From the NCBI RefSeq assembly GCF_030020805.1, contig NZ_CP125098.1, positions 4,363,501 to 4,427,500 of the forward strand: a DNA stretch of 64,000 bases, given 5' to 3'. A program made the translations under genes and the position numbers. The stretch comes from Paenibacillus sp. RC67. GTDB taxonomy: Bacteria > Bacillota > Bacilli > Paenibacillales > NBRC-103111. Shown here in pieces: positions 61,409 through 64,000 of the stretch. The notes below the pieces were generated by a model. It made no database searches and was not told the DNA's origin. It saw only the letters and a list, made by a program, of their open reading frames with translations. Within the stretch, counting starts at the first letter, position 1, and each line of letters begins with the position of its first letter.

Positions 61409-62524
61409 TTAACCGAGGCCTGTGGTTGGGCTATGGCTTTCATTAGGCAAACGGACTTCAAATAGCGTGCGTATCAAGCTACTTTGGGCCGAAATGGTAC
61501 CTTGATGCTTAACCACAATATTTTTCGCTATGAACAAGCCTAGTCCCGTGCTTCCCTCTTGGTGGGTTCTTGCCTTGTCACCGGTGAAAAACATATCAAA
61601 GATATGCGGCAGCTCTTCCTGTGGAATGGGGTCCCCAAAATTAATAACTTGAACTACCACGTCTTTCCCATCCAGATAGCCATTAATATCTATAAACATG
61701 CCATCTTTGCCATACCGAATGGCATTCGTCAGAAGATTCTCAAACACACGTGCCAACAGATCCCCGTCACCCAAAATATTCAAACTAGGAGCTACTTCCA
61801 CTCGAGTAGTTAAATTGTTTTTCTCAAAAACCGGGTATAACTCCTCATTCAATTGGCTGAGAAGCTCACTAAGATCCAATGAATTACGTTCGATAGTTAG
61901 CTGGCCGTAGTTCATTCTAGTGATTTCGAAAAGCTCGTCGATCAGTTTTTCCAACCGTTGGGACTTGGTATATGCTATGCTCGTGTAGTGTTTCACCTGT
62001 TCCGTGGTCAACTGATTGTCCTGGAGAATGAAATCCAAATAACCTAATACAGAAGTCAGTGGCGTCCGTAAATCATGAGCCAAATTCAAGATTAATTGTT
62101 CCTTGCTTGTTTCAGCAAAATCTCCTCTTTCCACAGCCTGCTGTAATTTTGCACTCGCCAGGTTGATATCTCTTGCAATATCCCCGAACTCGTCTTTGGT
62201 TGGAATATGGATACGGCTGTTAAAGTCGCCATTGGCAAGCTGATTAATTCCCTTGGATATTTCATGAAAATAGACGGCATACCGTTTGGTAAGGAGAAAG
62301 AAGAACAAAATCGATAGGGGAATAAAAATAAGCAAAAAGCAGTTAATATCCCCCACTTCTCTCATGAAGTAACGGACTTTAGTCAATGGGTCTTCATATT
62401 TTGTCGTATGGTAATAAAATTGGAGAATTTTATAAAAAATATAAGTAATTGTCCCGGCAAAAAACATACTTAGACCAAATAATAGGATCATTTTTGACCG
62501 GAAGCTTCGGATCATTTCAGCCAT
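61409..62524 (-). CDS. VanS-like sensor histidine kinase without a nearby regulator
   Basis: The 371-residue kinase has two membrane segments (about 14-34 and 58-78) around a very short outer loop. HAMP, HisKA (LILNLAHDLRTPL) and HATPase (NLLTNAIRYGKDG, GSTGLGLFIA) follow. The short sensor is typical of VanS/BceS-like kinases. No response regulator gene lies upstream (the 210 bases before it hold none) or downstream, so its partner is elsewhere or the gene has lost it. It precedes the transporter genes on the same strand. Confidence 0.9.
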   Translation of the reverse strand: MAEMIRSFRSKMILLFGLSMFFAGTITYIFYKILQFYYHTTKYEDPLTKVRYFMREVGDINCFLLIFIPLSILFFFLLTKRYAVYFHEISKGINQLANGDFNSRIHIPTKDEFGDIARDINLASAKLQQAVERGDFAETSKEQLILNLAHDLRTPLTSVLGYLDFILQDNQLTTEQVKHYTSIAYTKSQRLEKLIDELFEITRMNYGQLTIERNSLDLSELLSQLNEELYPVFEKNNLTTRVEVAPSLNILGDGDLLARVFENLLTNAIRYGKDGMFIDINGYLDGKDVVVQVINFGDPIPQEELPHIFDMFFTGDKARTHQEGSTGLGLFIAKNIVVKHQGTISAQSSLIRTLFEVRLPNESHSPTTGLG

Positions 62525-62743
62525 CGAATCAGTTCCCCACTCCTTGTTAATAATTAAGAATTACTGACATTATATCAGATATTATAAATTCATTCCCGAT
62601 TCGAGATCTGATGCTCACCACCATTATATTGAAATATTGTTAAAATGAATCAAAATCAAAGTGTATTTGTTTACTTACAGGTACATAATACGATATATTG
62701 AATTAGGCATGTCTCAATCATTAACCATTTAGGAGTGAAGCCA

Positions 62744-63172
62744 ATGTCCGTTGATGTTTATCTGAATTTTAATGGAAACTGTCGAGAAGCCGTCGAGTTT
62801 TACGCAGAGGTCTTTGGTACGGAGAAACCGCGAATGATGACCTTCGGTCAAGCGCCGCCCAACCCAGAATTCCCGCTTCAGGAAGATGCAAAACATTTAA
62901 TCATGCATGCACGGCTTGACATCGATGGAAGCAATGTAATGTTTTCTGATGTTTTTCCTGGAATGCCCTTTGTTGCCGGAACCAATATCAGTCTCTCTAT
63001 TGTCAATAAGGACATCGAGAAAATTAAATCCTTTTTTCATAAGCTGAAAGAAGGTGGCACAGTAGGTATGGAACTTCAAGAAACCTTTTGGAGTAAATGC
63101 TACGGCAGTCTCAAAGATAAATTCGGAATCGACTGGCAATTCAATTATGACAATGGCAGCATGGGCATGTAA
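62744..63172 (+). CDS. PhnB-like VOC family protein
   Basis: The roughly 142-residue protein belongs to the VOC superfamily of the PhnB/YjdN type: VDVYLNFNGNCREAVEFYAEVFG, then KHLIMHARLDIDGSNVMFSD, and LKDKFGIDWQFNYD at the end. The function of this group is unclear. ATG 62744 has AGGAGTG at good spacing; an in-frame GTG three codons upstream lies within that site. It is monocistronic, with a terminator after it. Confidence 0.9.
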   Translation: MSVDVYLNFNGNCREAVEFYAEVFGTEKPRMMTFGQAPPNPEFPLQEDAKHLIMHARLDIDGSNVMFSDVFPGMPFVAGTNISLSIVNKDIEKIKSFFHKLKEGGTVGMELQETFWSKCYGSLKDKFGIDWQFNYDNGSMGM

Positions 63173-63186
63173 CTACTAAAATAAAT

Positions 63187-63227
63187 AAGGATATGGAGTT
63201 CTTCTAAGGAGCATTCCATATCCTTTT
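63187..63227 (+). terminator. Terminator after the PhnB-like gene
   Basis: AAGGATATGGA and TCCATATCCTT pair and are followed by TTGATTT. Confidence 0.75.
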
Positions 63228-63260
63228 GATTTATCCAGACTGGTTATTGTAGTACACGAT

Positions 63261-63287
63261 AAAAAAGAGACGCCATTACGGCGTCTC
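63261..63287 (-). terminator. Terminator after the GyrI-like regulator gene
   Basis: On the minus strand GAGACGCCGTAATGGCGTCTC forms a strong stem and is followed by TTTTTTATC. Confidence 0.9.
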
Positions 63288-63332
63288 CATATCAACAGAA
63301 CTCTATCAACTTTTTTCTTTTAGGTCTTGCTT

Positions 63333-64000
63333 TCATTTTCGGACAACTGGAATCCAGATTTCACTTTTAAAAGTTGGGGATGTAATCTCCTTGTTCTCGT
63401 TCCATAAAATCTCCGGACCCTCTTTTAGCTCATAGTTGGAGGAAGGGAACCACTCGGAGTAGATACGCCCCCATAAGTTTTGTAATGTTTCAGGAAACGG
63501 ACCGACCGCTTCGAATACAGCCCATGTCGATGCAGCTACTTCCAATTGAGCCCAATGAGCCGGACATTCCTTTGTTGTGGCAACGCCGATATAATGATCG
63601 AGCTCTCCCTTCTCCTCCATCCGACCTTCCGAAAAGTTCGTAGATGCGCTAAGCAGCCCCATTGGAGTGACATTAGAAAACTTCTTAAGATTAACAATCG
63701 CCTCTTCATTTAAGCTTTGCCACATAGAAGCGATTTCCGGATTCACTCCATGGAAAATAATCGGAACTCTTTTCTTAATACCAATGATGTGAAAAGCCTC
63801 TTTTTCTTCGATACGGTAGTTCATTGCATTCCCTCCTTTGATGGTTAGTTGAAAAGTCATCTGCGGGAAGGCTTTTAATGTTCGGCCCTGATTCCTGGCT
63901 TCGGACGGTGTAATTCCATGCAACCCTTGAAAGGCTTTTGCAAAAGAATCAGGCGATTCGTATCCATACTTCATCGCAACATCAATAATCCTTAACTGAC
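63333..64000 (-). CDS. AraC-type regulator with GyrI-like effector domain, 5' end cut
   Basis: The frame is open to base 64000 and continues [19 protein letters not shown], the end of an AraC-type helix-turn-helix, then [13 protein letters not shown]. From about codon 60 a GyrI-like / SOUL-type effector domain follows ([19 protein letters not shown], then [10 protein letters not shown] and VFEAVGPFP). The DNA-binding part is upstream of the effector domain, the usual order for this family. The first part of the gene lies outside the window. It is probably a drug- or stress-responsive regulator. Confidence 0.88.
   Translation of the reverse strand, partial: QLRIIDVAMKYGYESPDSFAKAFQGLHGITPSEARNQGRTLKAFPQMTFQLTIKGGNAMNYRIEEKEAFHIIGIKKRVPIIFHGVNPEIASMWQSLNEEAIVNLKKFSNVTPMGLLSASTNFSEGRMEEKGELDHYIGVATTKECPAHWAQLEVAASTWAVFEAVGPFPETLQNLWGRIYSEWFPSSNYELKEGPEILWNENKEITSPTFKSEIWIPVVRK

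Noticed and set aside
61102-61461. 119-codon minus-strand frame between the kinase and permease genes
   Set aside because: It overlaps both the end of the kinase and the start of the permease in another frame and shows no domain. Likely chance.
1-64000. CRISPR arrays, prophage, insertion sequences, tRNA or rRNA genes
   Set aside because: No regular repeat-spacer pattern, transposase, integrase, or tRNA/rRNA signature was seen in the window.

Overview
The window is a bacterial chromosome segment from an endospore-forming Firmicute, most likely Paenibacillus or a close relative. Evidence: the cotE - mutS - mutL - miaA - hfq - spoVK - hflX order typical of Bacilli, strong AGGAGG-type ribosome binding sites with frequent TTG and GTG starts, many lipoproteins, a DUF2653 (YxcD) gene, a YdjO-type cold-inducible gene and moderate GC. 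No rRNA, tRNA, prophage, insertion sequence or CRISPR array was seen.

Layout. 1-2.3 kb: spoVK-hflX (hflX runs off the left edge). 2.6-8 kb: a histidine phosphatase/HAD pair, a GNAT acetyltransferase, an ADP-ribosylglycohydrolase/VOC/DUF218 operon and an exported cyclophilin. 8-22 kb: class A PBP, then the DNA repair and RNA block hfq, miaA, an RsmJ-like methyltransferase, mutL, S41 protease and mutS, then a predicted amidoligase and the spore coat gene cotE. 22-29 kb: an aromatic-acid exporter, an SsuABC/NMT1-type uptake system whose ATPase and permease are fused, and a Fur-box controlled FecCD/FecE importer. 29-36 kb: M32 carboxypeptidase, HesB-like protein, carbonic anhydrase, a lipoprotein, a DUF309-PhoB-PhoR operon and two small genes. 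36-43 kb: a GH18 enzyme with six N-terminal repeats, the cobalt transporter cbiMNQO under a cobalamin riboswitch, and a DUF255 thioredoxin-fold protein. 43.8-47 kb: a DUF6530 / MoxR AAA+ / vWA / GIY-YIG operon. 47-53.6 kb: DUF2306 protein, a decayed NAD(P)-binding oxidoreductase, SGNH hydrolase, SDR, DUF6220 protein, a two-component pair and a class I aldolase. 53.8-56.8 kb: DUF4177 and YidD-type proteins, then two cold shock genes with matching leader hairpins around three small genes. 56.9-62.5 kb: ABC sugar-type permeases and binding protein with an embedded HlyD-type adaptor, downstream of an orphan histidine kinase. 62.7-64 kb: a PhnB-like VOC protein and an AraC/GyrI-like regulator cut by the right edge.

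Two themes deserve attention. First, three genes have reading frames that hinge on a homopolymer: A7 near the true start of the PBP, G7 at the ATPase/permease junction, and A8 at the MoxR/vWA overlap. These may be slippage sites, genuine mutations or assembly errors. Second, the MoxR-vWA operon is the best candidate for a poorly described multi-protein system. Its members are a chaperone-like AAA+ ATPase, its vWA partner, a GIY-YIG-like protein with a degraded catalytic motif and a DUF6530 protein. All functions are read from sequence alone and no database search was run.
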